Shown piece by piece: positions 56,375 to 64,000 of a stretch of DNA of 64,000 nucleotides (position 1 is the stretch's first letter; every line of letters begins with the position of its first letter). Under the pieces are notes generated by a model. That model saw only the letters and a program-made list of their open reading frames with translations, was not told the origin of the DNA and searched no databases. The stretch comes from Sandaracinus sp964481145. Lineage in GTDB: Bacteria; Myxococcota_A; Polyangia; Polyangiales; Sandaracinaceae. The stretch lies in the NCBI GenBank assembly GCA_964481145.1, contig CAYZTA010000024.1, positions 1 to 64,000 of the forward strand, read 5' to 3'. A program made the position numbers and the translations under genes.

Positions 56375-57454
56375 TCAGAGTCCAGCTTCGGCGCGATCGA
56401 GCAAAGTATCGAGCTCATCGAGCAAGGCTCGATTGCCTTCTTGGTGGTAGCTCGAGAGCTTGTCTTCGCAGGACGAAATCGCATCGACGAAGTCGAAGAT
56501 GACCTTCGGATCTTCGAGCGACTTTGCGATGCGCCCATATCCGAGCTTCTCGAGATACTTTCCGTTCAACACTTGCTCATATTGGCCAGCCACGGGCACG
56601 GAGAGCATGGGCTTGTGGAGGTAGACGGCCTCGCCCATCAACGTGAACCCACCACCGGCGATCACGGCCTTCGCGCTCGCGAGATCGTCGATGAATCCCG
56701 CTTCATTGAATGGTCGAAAGCGCAAATTGCCTTCGACCTGTTCTTCGTTGATCGAGCGTCGCATTCCATAGACGCGACATTCGAGCCCGGTGCGCTGCAA
56801 TGTTTCTTGGAGCTCGTCGTGCCCCTCGGCCGTTTGATAGACGAGGAGGTGATCGCCGCGGCTCGTTTCGGCAGCCAGAATTTCTGGGCGTAGAATCGGC
56901 TTGTGGAGAGAGGTTCGCTCTTTGCGAAGAGGCGGCTCGAAAAAGGTCGTGATCAGATACCAGTCGCAAAAAGGAAGTTTGCTTTTGACGAAAGCGCGCG
57001 CGACCTCGAACTCAGCGCGATGACCGGCGATCGCGTCCTCGTCGATGACGCATCGGTTGAGCACCTGCATGTTGTCGATGCTGAACACCGGGAGGCGATG
57101 CGCCTTGGCGTAAAGATACGTCCACGATTCGAAGTCGCTGATCACGCAATGGGGCGCGAAGTCCCCAATGAGCTCGAAGTAAGCCGCGATCTGTTGGGGG
57201 ATCGCCGTCGTCCCTTGAAGTACGTTCTGCACGACGGTCTTGCCGAGGCGCATACGGTTCTCTTCGTAGACGATGTGAAGGCCATGAATGCGATTCACCT
57301 CTCGACCCGCAAACTTCTTCTTCAAGAAGTCGACGGCTCGGCCAGAGGCCATGATTTCGACCTCATGCCCCTGACTCACCAGATGCTCGAGCACGACCCG
57401 CGAGCGCATCGCGTGCCCCATCCCTTCACCGACCACGCCGTAAAGAATTCGCAT
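56375..57454 (-). CDS. MJ1255-type GT-B glycosyltransferase
   Basis: A 359-residue GT28-like glycosyltransferase. N-terminal ILYGVVGEGMGHAMRSRVVL is the Gly-rich acceptor-domain signature of this family, and the C-terminal donor domain has KAVIAGGGFTLMGEAVYLHKPML followed by GQYEQVLNGKYLEKLGYG. Homologues are annotated as teichoic-acid-like or uncharacterised glycosyltransferases; donor and acceptor are unknown. It lies between two exported propeller proteins on the same strand. Confidence 0.85.
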   Translation of the reverse strand: MRILYGVVGEGMGHAMRSRVVLEHLVSQGHEVEIMASGRAVDFLKKKFAGREVNRIHGLHIVYEENRMRLGKTVVQNVLQGTTAIPQQIAAYFELIGDFAPHCVISDFESWTYLYAKAHRLPVFSIDNMQVLNRCVIDEDAIAGHRAEFEVARAFVKSKLPFCDWYLITTFFEPPLRKERTSLHKPILRPEILAAETSRGDHLLVYQTAEGHDELQETLQRTGLECRVYGMRRSINEEQVEGNLRFRPFNEAGFIDDLASAKAVIAGGGFTLMGEAVYLHKPMLSVPVAGQYEQVLNGKYLEKLGYGRIAKSLEDPKVIFDFVDAISSCEDKLSSYHQEGNRALLDELDTLLDRAEAGL

Positions 57455-57511
57455 GAGGAAGAGGGTAGCTCAGGATGAAGACGTGCGTATTCCTGTGAAC
57501 GCCGCTTTCGA

Positions 57512-58753
57512 TCATTCGCTTGGGGTGCGAAGTGCGTACAGAGTGTGATCGTCCGAGCCAATGAGGAGGACGCCATTGGGCGTGAGCACCGGCTCTGAAT
57601 CGATATTCCCACCCGTCTCGTAGAACCAACGCATGCGCCCGTTTCCATCGAGCGAGTAGACGAAGTCATCGTCCGCACCGAAGTAGAGGTGGCCATGTCG
57701 ATCGACGAGCGGTCCGCTCGACACATTGCCGTTCGAGTGGGTCTCGCTCGTCGCGAAAGACCAGCGTTCGGCTCCGGTTTCCGCGTCGAGCGCCACCACG
57801 CGGGGGCGGGGGCCGAAGACACCCGCGAAAATTGCATCTTCGAAAAGGCTCACAGGGGCGCGCACGTCGCCTCCGACGTCCACGGACCAACGCAACGTTC
57901 CATCTCGGTGAAGTGCGTAGATATGTTGATCGTCGCTTCCGAAATAGAGCGTCCCATCGTCGCCGATCACGGGGCTGGAGTCGATGTCGTCGCCCGTTCG
58001 ATATCGCCAGCGCATCCGGCCGTCGGGCGCGATCGCATAGAGATGATCGTCCTGTGAGCCCACGTAAATCGTGCCGTCGTCATCGATGGCTGGGGTCGAG
58101 AACACTTTGAGCCCGGTGCGAAAACGCCATCTCAGCGCTCCTTCGCGCTCCACCGCGAGCACATCCGATCCAGAGCCGAAGACCAACGCGCCATCGGGCG
58201 CGAGCGCCACTCCCGTATCGGCATCGTCATCGGTGCGCAGATGCCAAATGACGTCTCCCGTGCGCGTATCGAGTGCGAAAAAGAAGTCGGAATCGGAACC
58301 CACATAGATTCGCCCATCGGAGAGCGCTGCAGCTCCGTAGATGGGCCCACCCAAATCTCGTCGCCAGCGCAGCGTGCCGTCGGAGGAGACGGCGTAGAAA
58401 TGATGATCGTGTGATCCCACGTAGATCACCCCTTCGTCATCGATCACGGGTTGGGCGGTGATGGGACCTGCGGTGTCGAAACGAAACGCGAGCTCGACGG
58501 ATGAAGGACCCACGTAAGGGCTCCTCCCCGTGTGACGTCGATCATGGCGGAATTGTCGTGGAGGGCTTACTTCCGGCGAGGTGGGTCGTGTGAGAGGCGT
58601 TGGGGATTCCGCTCGATCGTCAGGGCCACGGACGGGGGCGCTATTCGCGCGCATGCGCGGATCGGGGCCTGGCTCTTCGGTGAGATGAAGAACGAGCACC
58701 ACCACGAGCGCAGCGATCCACATGCAGGCGAATAACAAGCGCCGGCGATTCAT
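57512..58753 (-). CDS. PQQ-like beta-propeller membrane-anchored protein
   Basis: A 413-residue protein with an N-terminal anchor (LLFACMWIAALVVVLVLHL) and a Pro/Ser linker, then about eight PQQ-like blades with units such as DDEGVIYVGSHDHHFYAVSS, DDDGTIYVGSQDDHLYAIAP and GDDGTLYFGSDDQHIYALHR, each followed by GxLRW. Blade identity is high, indicating recent internal duplication. There is no catalytic PQQ-dehydrogenase signature. Function unknown; binding or scaffold is likely. The start at ATG 58753 has a weak ribosome site. Confidence 0.82.
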   Translation of the reverse strand: MNRRRLLFACMWIAALVVVLVLHLTEEPGPDPRMRANSAPVRGPDDRAESPTPLTRPTSPEVSPPRQFRHDRRHTGRSPYVGPSSVELAFRFDTAGPITAQPVIDDEGVIYVGSHDHHFYAVSSDGTLRWRRDLGGPIYGAAALSDGRIYVGSDSDFFFALDTRTGDVIWHLRTDDDADTGVALAPDGALVFGSGSDVLAVEREGALRWRFRTGLKVFSTPAIDDDGTIYVGSQDDHLYAIAPDGRMRWRYRTGDDIDSSPVIGDDGTLYFGSDDQHIYALHRDGTLRWSVDVGGDVRAPVSLFEDAIFAGVFGPRPRVVALDAETGAERWSFATSETHSNGNVSSGPLVDRHGHLYFGADDDFVYSLDGNGRMRWFYETGGNIDSEPVLTPNGVLLIGSDDHTLYALRTPSE

Positions 58754-58914
58754 GCCATCGCGTACCACTCGGGGGTGGCGGGCGCCCCCCATACGCCCCC
58801 CCCAACGTAAACACACAGACCAAATGAACAACAAAACAGAACCAGGACCGAAGGGTAAAACCAATCTGACTGTCGCTACAGGTTCCGAACGGAACTTCCG
58901 AAGAGGGAAGGGCG

Positions 58915-59625
58915 ATGCAAGAAGGTCCACGTGAACGGCTTCGGCGCGTCGGAAGCGAAGCGCTCAGCGATGAAGAACTAATTGCACTGGTACTCGGAAC
59001 AGGAAGTGTCCGAGAACCAGTGACGATGCTAGCGGCGCGTGTGCTTCGCGAGAGCGGAGGGCTTTCGGGGCTAAGGCGCAGCGGTGTCGGTGTATTTGCA
59101 CGAATTGCAGGGATTGGGGAATCGAAAGCGGCTCGGTTGGTCGCGTCGATCGAGCTCGGCCGACGGGTGCACGATTTGCCGTGGAGCCCCGGGCCGCGCA
59201 TCGACAGCAGCCGCGATGTCGATGCGGTGCTTCGTGGTCGGCTCGCAGGTGCCGAAGTCGAGCGGTTCGTGGCGCTGCCCATGGACGCGAAGAATCGCGT
59301 CATCGCCGAGCTGACGATCGCGCGAGGCGGCCTCTCGATGTGTCCCGTGGCGCCGGCCGATGTGTTCCGAGCGATTCTTCGTGAGGCTGCTGTTTCGGTG
59401 ATCTTCGCGCACAATCATCCGAGCGGCGATGCCAGCCCGAGCACCGACGACATCGTGCTCACGGATCGCCTTGCGCGGGCAGGCGTGCTCCTTGGCGTTC
59501 GGGTGCTGGATCACGTGATTGTGGGGCGTGAGGGCTACTTTTCGTTCGTTGATGCAGGCCTTTTGCGGGATGGCGTCGTGCATTCGAGTGGGATTGATTT
59601 GTCGTTCGCACGCTCGAACCCTTGA
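58915..59625 (+). CDS. radC: RadC-family JAB-domain protein
   Basis: A 236-residue RadC homologue. The N-terminal helix-hairpin-helix part (ALSDEELIALVLGTGS; FARIAGIGESKAARLVASIE) precedes the MPN/JAB domain with HNHPSGDASPSTDD (two His and Asp metal ligands) and the upstream Glu region. The biochemical role of RadC is unsettled despite the name. ATG 58915 has GAGGGAAGGG nearby. It stands upstream of rpmH where dnaA is often found in bacteria. Confidence 0.9.
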   Translation: MQEGPRERLRRVGSEALSDEELIALVLGTGSVREPVTMLAARVLRESGGLSGLRRSGVGVFARIAGIGESKAARLVASIELGRRVHDLPWSPGPRIDSSRDVDAVLRGRLAGAEVERFVALPMDAKNRVIAELTIARGGLSMCPVAPADVFRAILREAAVSVIFAHNHPSGDASPSTDDIVLTDRLARAGVLLGVRVLDHVIVGREGYFSFVDAGLLRDGVVHSSGIDLSFARSNP

Positions 59626-59666
59626 CGGCGCGTCTCTCCCATGCTTATTTCCGCGCCTCGATTTTT

Positions 59667-59685
59667 CCGGTCCTTTTCGGGCCGG
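59667..59685 (+). promoter_or_regulatory. hairpin in rpmH leader
   Basis: CCGGTCC (59667-59673) and GGGCCGG (59679-59685) can pair around a TTTTC loop, ten nt before the GGAGGA ribosome site of rpmH. It could end radC transcription or structure the rpmH leader. It has no U-tract after the stem, which argues against an intrinsic terminator. Confidence 0.35.
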
Positions 59686-59704
59686 CGTTCCTTCGGAGGA
59701 TCCT

Positions 59705-59854
59705 TTGAAGCGCACCTATCAGCCGCACCGCACCCGTCGAGTGCGGACCCATGGCTTCCGCGCACGCATGGCGAGCAAGAATGGCCGTAAGGTCTTGGCA
59801 CGGCGACGGACCAAAGGTCGTCACCGGCTCGTTCCGAGCGTCTACAAAAAGTAG
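59705..59854 (+). CDS. rpmH: 50S ribosomal protein L34
   Basis: A 49-residue L34: KRTYQPHRTRRVRTHGFRAR, then RKVLARRRTKGRHRL. The start is TTG at 59705 with GGAGGA four nt upstream. The upstream frame is open to 59519 but that is read-through from radC antisense space, not coding. The YQPHRTRR start (usually YQPS) is a small variation. First gene of rpmH-rnpA-yidD-yidC-khpB. Confidence 0.95.
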   Translation: MKRTYQPHRTRRVRTHGFRARMASKNGRKVLARRRTKGRHRLVPSVYKK

Positions 59855-59875
59855 GCCTGCGTCGGGGCCCTGAAT

Positions 59876-60271
59876 ATGACGGGCCGTCCCGAGACGTTTC
59901 GGCCGAGTGATCGCGTCAAGCGTCGTGTCGATTTTCGGCGCATCCAAGGGACGGGGCGGAAGATTCATACCCTCCACTTCGTTCTCGCGGTGTTGCCACG
60001 GGAAGAGGGCGGTCCTACCCGGCTCGGAATCACCGTGACGCGAAAGGTCGCGACCGCTGTGGGCCGAAATCGGGTCAAACGAGTCATGCGTGAGGTTTTC
60101 CGGCGTCATCGAGAGCTTTTTCCGGAAGCGTGCGACGTGGTCGCAATCGCGAAGGGAGGCGCTTCTCGGCTTGGATTCCATGAAGTACGTCGGGAAATCG
60201 AGCAGGCACGGCGAGCGTTTTCGAATGTCCGTCGCCATGCGGTCCACGCGGCGCATGGAGGGCGCTCATGA
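59876..60271 (+). CDS. rnpA: ribonuclease P protein component
   Basis: A 131-residue RNase P protein that assists the catalytic RNA in maturing tRNA 5' ends. The RNR signature lies in VGRNRVKRVMREVFRRH, preceded by LGITVTRKVATA, and the N-terminal substrate groove begins RVKRRVDFRRI. A short N-terminal and C-terminal extension (RRHAVHAAHGGRS) overlaps yidD by 4 nt. Confidence 0.95.
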   Translation: MTGRPETFRPSDRVKRRVDFRRIQGTGRKIHTLHFVLAVLPREEGGPTRLGITVTRKVATAVGRNRVKRVMREVFRRHRELFPEACDVVAIAKGGASRLGFHEVRREIEQARRAFSNVRRHAVHAAHGGRS

Positions 60272-60525
60272 TCGCCAAGGCGATGCTCTTCCTCATCCGT
60301 GTCTATTGGCTGACGCTCTCACCCCTCATTGGTCAGGTGTGTCGTTTCGAGCCGAGTTGCTCTCGTTATACGGCCGTGTGCATCGAGCGATTCGGCGCGA
60401 CACGTGGTGGATGGCTCGGAGTCAAACGCATCTGCCGTTGTCACCCCTTCCATCCGGGCGGCTTCGATCCGCCGCCGGATCTCCCCTCTTCTCGAGCGAC
60501 CAAGGCGGCGATCGATGCAGGATGA
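60268..60525 (+). CDS. yidD: membrane protein insertion efficiency factor YidD
   Basis: An 85-residue YidD: IRVYWLTLSPLIGQVCRFEP, SCSRYTAVCIERFG, GGWLGVKRICRCHPFHPGGFDP. The conserved Cys pairs and the HPGG.DP ending are all present. It probably aids YidC-dependent insertion. The 3' end overlaps yidC by 11 nt. Confidence 0.95.
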   Translation: MIAKAMLFLIRVYWLTLSPLIGQVCRFEPSCSRYTAVCIERFGATRGGWLGVKRICRCHPFHPGGFDPPPDLPSSRATKAAIDAG

Positions 60526-62293
60526 AAATAGAAGATCGCTCCTGACCATGTTCCTGGCTGCGGGCGCATTTCTCGCAATCTACTTCGCGTACCAGAACTT
60601 TTTTGGAGCTGGGCGCGGAGGAACCGAGAGCAGCCAATGGACGGACGAGGCGACGAGCGCCGAAGAGCGCGAACAGCGCGCCGTCGAAGCCCGTCGCGAT
60701 GCGCCCGAACGCCGTGCGCGACAGCAGAATGCCACGATCACGACTCCCGACATGGTGGTCACGATCGACAATCTCGGCGGGGGAGTTTCGCACGTCGAGC
60801 TCGTCGATCCGCGCTATCGCCAAGCCGAGCGCGCGATGGATCTCGTGACGACCGAGCGCGAGGAGTACCGACCGCTGCGCATCGATTTGCCGGGGATTTC
60901 CATCCCAGGCGATGCTGTATGGGACATCGAGCAGGTCTCGCCCACCGAGGTCGAGCTTCGGTGGCAAGGGCGGGGTGTCGAAGTGGTGCGCCGGCTCGAA
61001 GCGGGCCAAGGCCCTTTCCAGATTTGGCAGACGATTCGCGTCCAAAATGTCGGCGATCGCGACAAAGATCTGCGGCTGCGTGTCTCGACTTGGCACTACG
61101 TCCATCGAGCCGATGAAGGTGGCTCGAGCTTCTTCGGAAGCCGTTCACCTGCCATCAGCCAAGGCGTTTGCCGTCATGGTGACGAGACTGAACGCAAAGA
61201 TCGCAAAGCGTTGGCCGAGCGTCATGGCTACGGCGGTGTCATCGATTTCGTCGCGATCGAGAACGTGTATTTCGTCCAGGCGATCATGCCTCAGGGCCAA
61301 GCCCATGCTGAGTTTTGTGGGCTCGAAGCGAGCGATCGCGGCAACGTGAACGGAGAGCCCGAAGGGACGCTCTTCGAGGCATCGCTCCTTTTTCCGATGA
61401 TTTCGCTCGAACCAGGCGAGCAGAAGGTCTACCAGACGCTCGCTTATCTTGGACCGAAGATTCCAGAGGCACTCGCAGCGGCGGGTCACGATCTCCCCGA
61501 GGTGCTCAACCTCGGCATGTTCGCAGTGATTGCGCGCGCGTTTGCGTCGCTCCTGACGTGGCTTCATGGCTTTGTCGGCAACTGGGGCGTCGCGATCATC
61601 ATCTTGACGCTCATCGTGCGTCTTGCGCTCTTCCCGCTCACCGACCGGAGTTTCCGTTCGATGGCGCGGATGCGGAAGCTCAAGCCGGAGATGGATGAGA
61701 TCAACGCGCGCTTCCCCGATGATCCGCAAGCCAAGCAAGCGGCGATCATGGATATGTATCGCAAGCACGGGATCAATCCGCTTGCGCAGCTCGGGGGCTG
61801 CTTGCCCGTGCTCTTCCAGATGCCGGTCTTCTTTGCGCTTTATGCGTCTCTTTCGACGAATATCGCACTGTATCATCAGCCGTTTGCGCTCTGGTGGCAG
61901 GATCTTTCCGCGCCGGATCCTTATTTCGTGTTGCCGCTCGCGCTGGGTGGATTGATGTGGGTGCAGCAGAAGCTCACGCCGACTTCGATGGATCCTGCTC
62001 AAGCGCGCATGATGCAGTTCATGCCGGTGATCGTGACCTTGTTCATGCTCTTTTTGCCGGCGGGGCTTTGCTTGTACATGCTGACCAACTCGGTGCTCGG
62101 GATTGCTCAGCAAAAGACGAATGAAATGCGCCTTTCTCGGGAGGAAGAGAGAGCGAAGAACGCCTCTGCTTCCATCGTGGAAACCGCATCCGAAACGTCG
62201 CCGGACGAGGGACCGACTGGCGATCAAACATCGAAGGACACGGGTCGCGCAGGATCTTCGAAGCGCGGCTCCGGGAGGTCACGTCGTGGTTGA
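60515..62293 (+). CDS. yidC: membrane protein insertase YidC
   Basis: A 592-residue Gram-negative type YidC. The first helix (LLTMFLAAGAFLAIYFAY) is followed by a large periplasmic P1 domain (about 60-335) with MVVTIDNLGGGVSHVELVD, and the conserved insertase core of five helices (about 370-550), including the LFPLTDRSFRSMARMRKLKP hairpin and HGINPLAQLGGCLPVLFQMP. The C-terminus is Ser/Lys-rich. ATG 60515 is chosen because MQDENRRSLL is the standard N-terminus; a frame open to 60329 is yidD shadow. Confidence 0.95.
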   Translation: MQDENRRSLLTMFLAAGAFLAIYFAYQNFFGAGRGGTESSQWTDEATSAEEREQRAVEARRDAPERRARQQNATITTPDMVVTIDNLGGGVSHVELVDPRYRQAERAMDLVTTEREEYRPLRIDLPGISIPGDAVWDIEQVSPTEVELRWQGRGVEVVRRLEAGQGPFQIWQTIRVQNVGDRDKDLRLRVSTWHYVHRADEGGSSFFGSRSPAISQGVCRHGDETERKDRKALAERHGYGGVIDFVAIENVYFVQAIMPQGQAHAEFCGLEASDRGNVNGEPEGTLFEASLLFPMISLEPGEQKVYQTLAYLGPKIPEALAAAGHDLPEVLNLGMFAVIARAFASLLTWLHGFVGNWGVAIIILTLIVRLALFPLTDRSFRSMARMRKLKPEMDEINARFPDDPQAKQAAIMDMYRKHGINPLAQLGGCLPVLFQMPVFFALYASLSTNIALYHQPFALWWQDLSAPDPYFVLPLALGGLMWVQQKLTPTSMDPAQARMMQFMPVIVTLFMLFLPAGLCLYMLTNSVLGIAQQKTNEMRLSREEERAKNASASIVETASETSPDEGPTGDQTSKDTGRAGSSKRGSGRSRRG

Positions 62294-62900
62294 CGATCGA
62301 AAGCAAGAGCTGGAGGGCGCGCTTTTCCTCGGTGATGTCGAAGACGAGGATGAGCGAGGGGAACATCGAGACTCGCGCGGTACGCCGGGCGATGGCAAAG
62401 CCGAGGAGGCGATGGAGTTTCTCTCCGGCGTGCTCTATCGGATGGGCCTCGAGACCCGAGTGACGGTGCGCGAGGATGGCGAGCAAGTGGTGCTCGACAT
62501 CCAGGGCGCAGACGCGGGTCGCGCCATCGGGAAAAAGGGCTCGGCGCTCGATGCGCTGCAGTTTCTCGTCAACAAGGTGGTGAACCGTTTTCCGGAGAAC
62601 CGTCGTTATATCGTCGTCGATAGCGGCGATTACCGTGAACGGCATGATGCAGGGCTCGTGAACATGGCGCGCCGAGAAGCCAAGCGAGCCATCGAGATAG
62701 GTCGCGTGGTGACGCTCGAGCCGATGCCGGCGCGCGATCGACGGCTCGTCCATCTTTCGCTCGCCAAGTTTCCTGGTGTGTCGACGAAGTCGAATGGCGA
62801 GGGGATCGGCCGGCGGATTCAGATCATTCCTGCGCGTGGGCGTGGACCGCGTCGGGAGTATGACCGCGGCTCGCGGCGCGATGAGCCGCCGCGTGATTGA
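62286..62900 (+). CDS. khpB: KH/R3H RNA-binding protein KhpB (Jag)
   Basis: A 204-residue RNA-binding protein of the SpoIIIJ-associated (Jag) type: KH domain with GxxG in AGRAIGKKGSALDALQFLV (about 80-98), then R3H domain with RREAKRAIEIGRVV and RDRRLVHLSLAKFP. The N-terminal Jag-N domain is absent and replaced by an acidic, disordered stretch. GTG 62286 is preceded by GGGAGG and overlaps the yidC stop. In other bacteria trmE/mnmE often follows; here an unrelated lipoprotein does. Confidence 0.88.
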   Translation: MVDDRKQELEGALFLGDVEDEDERGEHRDSRGTPGDGKAEEAMEFLSGVLYRMGLETRVTVREDGEQVVLDIQGADAGRAIGKKGSALDALQFLVNKVVNRFPENRRYIVVDSGDYRERHDAGLVNMARREAKRAIEIGRVVTLEPMPARDRRLVHLSLAKFPGVSTKSNGEGIGRRIQIIPARGRGPRREYDRGSRRDEPPRD

Positions 62901-63750
62901 CCATGGTGTACGTTGTCTCTTAGGAATTACGTTGTTTGCGATTCTTTGGGGGTGTACGTCCGAGGGGCCATCTGGGGATGACGCCTCGATCCCAGAGGTT
63001 CGTGATGCTTCAGATTCCGGGGATGCATCCCCATCGGTCGAATCCATATGCACGGAGGCATCTCGACATCTTGCGGAATGTTTGGGCGACGCTCCTCCCA
63101 GTGAGGCTCCCAATCCATCTTGCGATGTCGAGCATGCATTGGAGATCTTGGGGCTGACGTGCGAACAACTCGAGAGCGCGCTGCCTCCGACAGAACCCGA
63201 AAGACGGGATTCGAGACTCGCGGATATCTCATGCTCGCTTCGGATTTATCGCTTCTGTGAGATGTCTGCCTGTGACGCCGAAGCCGATGAGCCAGAGCAC
63301 ATGTTGGCTCCATTGGAGCTGCCCGAAGATGCAAGCGATTGCGCTCGGAGCGCCGTTCAATATGAAGGTTGCGGAGCGTGTGAGTACTACCGATGCCGGG
63401 AGGCCACTGCGCATTGTGGGCCCGAGGGCTACCTCATGAACTATGCGTATCGTTACTGTCAGCGCTTCCGGCTCGTTGCGGAATCTCAGATGAGCCCAGC
63501 GGGGCAGGCGTGGTTTCGGCGCGTGCGGCGATGTCTCATCACGACCCTCGATGCAGTCGAGCAAGGAAACGATTGTTCGAGCATCGAAGAGATAGGGTTC
63601 AGATCCCATCCCGAGTGTTATATCCAAACAGGGTTTTGTGAGCTCCCGACTTCCGACTGGGTGAAGGTATTCAACACGGTCGATCCTGACGATTTGCGTT
63701 TTCGCGAACTCTTGACCGCGGGCAACGGTTGCTTCCGCGATTGGTTTTGA
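62881..63750 (+). CDS. Cys-rich hypothetical lipoprotein
   Basis: A 289-residue exported protein with lipobox (LLGITLFAILWGC) and an acidic linker, then a domain with about 17 Cys (SYSCSL-like pairs, EGCGACEYYRCREATAHCGP), probably disulfide-bonded. It overlaps the khpB 3' end by 20 nt if ATG 62881 is used; GTG 62893 is an alternative. No family recognised. A 10-bp hairpin spans its stop codon. Confidence 0.6.
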   Translation: MSRRVIDHGVRCLLGITLFAILWGCTSEGPSGDDASIPEVRDASDSGDASPSVESICTEASRHLAECLGDAPPSEAPNPSCDVEHALEILGLTCEQLESALPPTEPERRDSRLADISCSLRIYRFCEMSACDAEADEPEHMLAPLELPEDASDCARSAVQYEGCGACEYYRCREATAHCGPEGYLMNYAYRYCQRFRLVAESQMSPAGQAWFRRVRRCLITTLDAVEQGNDCSSIEEIGFRSHPECYIQTGFCELPTSDWVKVFNTVDPDDLRFRELLTAGNGCFRDWF

Positions 63751-63768
63751 CGAACGTCCGCGGAAGCA
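63730..63768 (+). terminator. hairpin at the end of the Cys-rich lipoprotein gene
   Basis: TGCTTCCGCG (63730-63739) is exactly complementary to CGCGGAAGCA (63759-63768), a 10-bp stem with a 19-nt loop that contains the stop codon; TTTC follows. It may end the rpmH-khpB-lipoprotein transcript, though the loop is long and the U-run short. Confidence 0.4.
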
Positions 63769-63821
63769 TTTCACAATCCAATGTAGTTTTCTGTTGGCGA
63801 GAGCGCTAATCTCCGAGAGCA

Positions 63822-64000
63822 ATGGTACACGCCTGGCACGATCTTCCGAATCCCGACCATGAGCTCGAACGTGGGTTCAATGTAGTAATCGAAATTCCCA
63901 AGAATTCGAAGGTGAAATACGAGCTCGACAAACCTTCGGGCATGTTGCGTGTCGATCGCGTTCTCTATAGCGCAGTGCATTATCCTGCGAATTATGGGTT
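63822..64000 (+). CDS. ppa: inorganic pyrophosphatase, N-terminal fragment
   Basis: The first 59 codons of a family I soluble pyrophosphatase: VVIEIPKNSKVKYELDKPSG, LRVDRVLYSAVHYPANYGF, matching the start of PpA where the EIP..S..KYE.DK.T motif and the YP.NYGF segment are invariant. The gene runs off the window at 64000. It hydrolyses PPi from biosynthesis. ATG 63822 follows CCGAGAGCA. Confidence 0.95.
   Translation, partial: MVHAWHDLPNPDHELERGFNVVIEIPKNSKVKYELDKPSGMLRVDRVLYSAVHYPANYG

Noticed and set aside
58770..58800. G/C homopolymer-rich stretch before radC as a terminator
   Set aside because: The complementary runs are short and there is no U-tract; the C-run may simply be part of the leader.

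Overview
The window is high-GC, densely packed bacterial chromosome with hardly any mobile DNA. Several traits point to a myxobacterium-like member of the Myxococcota: many lipoproteins and HEAT, PQQ and FG-GAP repeat proteins, large hybrid histidine kinases, an alternative complex III respiratory operon, an operon-encoded chemosensory system and widespread ATGA-type start/stop overlaps. This assignment is an inference from gene content. I found no rRNA, tRNA, CRISPR array, integrase or transposase.

Layout. 1-1350: end of a Sel1-repeat protein, a truncated HigA/XRE-type antitoxin and two hypothetical genes. 1473-11599: a tightly coupled respiratory operon with actA-F (alternative complex III), a small membrane protein, caa3-type coxB (frameshifted in a GC dinucleotide run), ctaD and a strikingly short ctaE. 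11627-17997 (minus strand): pirin, a PAS/GAF histidine kinase, trehalose synthase TreT and a membrane protein. 18109-22704: a bile-acid:sodium symporter homologue, a possible glycosyltransferase, a hemerythrin-like protein, Dps, a membrane protein and a lipoprotein. 22711-28775: prs and a DUF423 gene, then an ArsR-methyltransferase fusion coupled to metH. 28754-36123: a histidine kinase-receiver-GGDEF hybrid, three HEAT-type exported proteins and a complete eukaryotic-type 6-phosphofructo-2-kinase/fructose-2,6-bisphosphatase. 36269-37657: a decayed stretch with a frameshifted lipoprotein, a purD remnant and a tandem repeat of about 43 nt. 37658-42548: ExbB/ExbD/TonB-type energy transducer, a partner protein and three outer-membrane-type proteins. 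42609-51627: a nine-gene chemosensory region (cheY, cheA, two cheW, HEAT protein, cheR, cheB, GAF protein, cheY) with no receptor gene. 51624-58753: trpF, trpA, a thioesterase, a methyltransferase, an FG-GAP lipoprotein, a GT-B glycosyltransferase and a PQQ-repeat protein. 58915-64000: radC, then rpmH-rnpA-yidD-yidC-khpB, a Cys-rich lipoprotein and the start of ppa.

How the genes work together. Alternative complex III oxidises menaquinol and would pass electrons through ActE, or the CoxB cytochrome domain, to the caa3 oxidase. The lesions in coxB and ctaE raise the question of whether this oxidase is intact. The ArsR-methyltransferase gene probably controls or serves methionine/SAM metabolism through metH. 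The ExbB/ExbD/TonB set energises something at the outer membrane. The che genes form one transcriptional unit whose receptors must lie elsewhere.

Start sites were chosen from Shine-Dalgarno matches, overlaps with upstream stops and signal peptides. Uncertain ones are marked.
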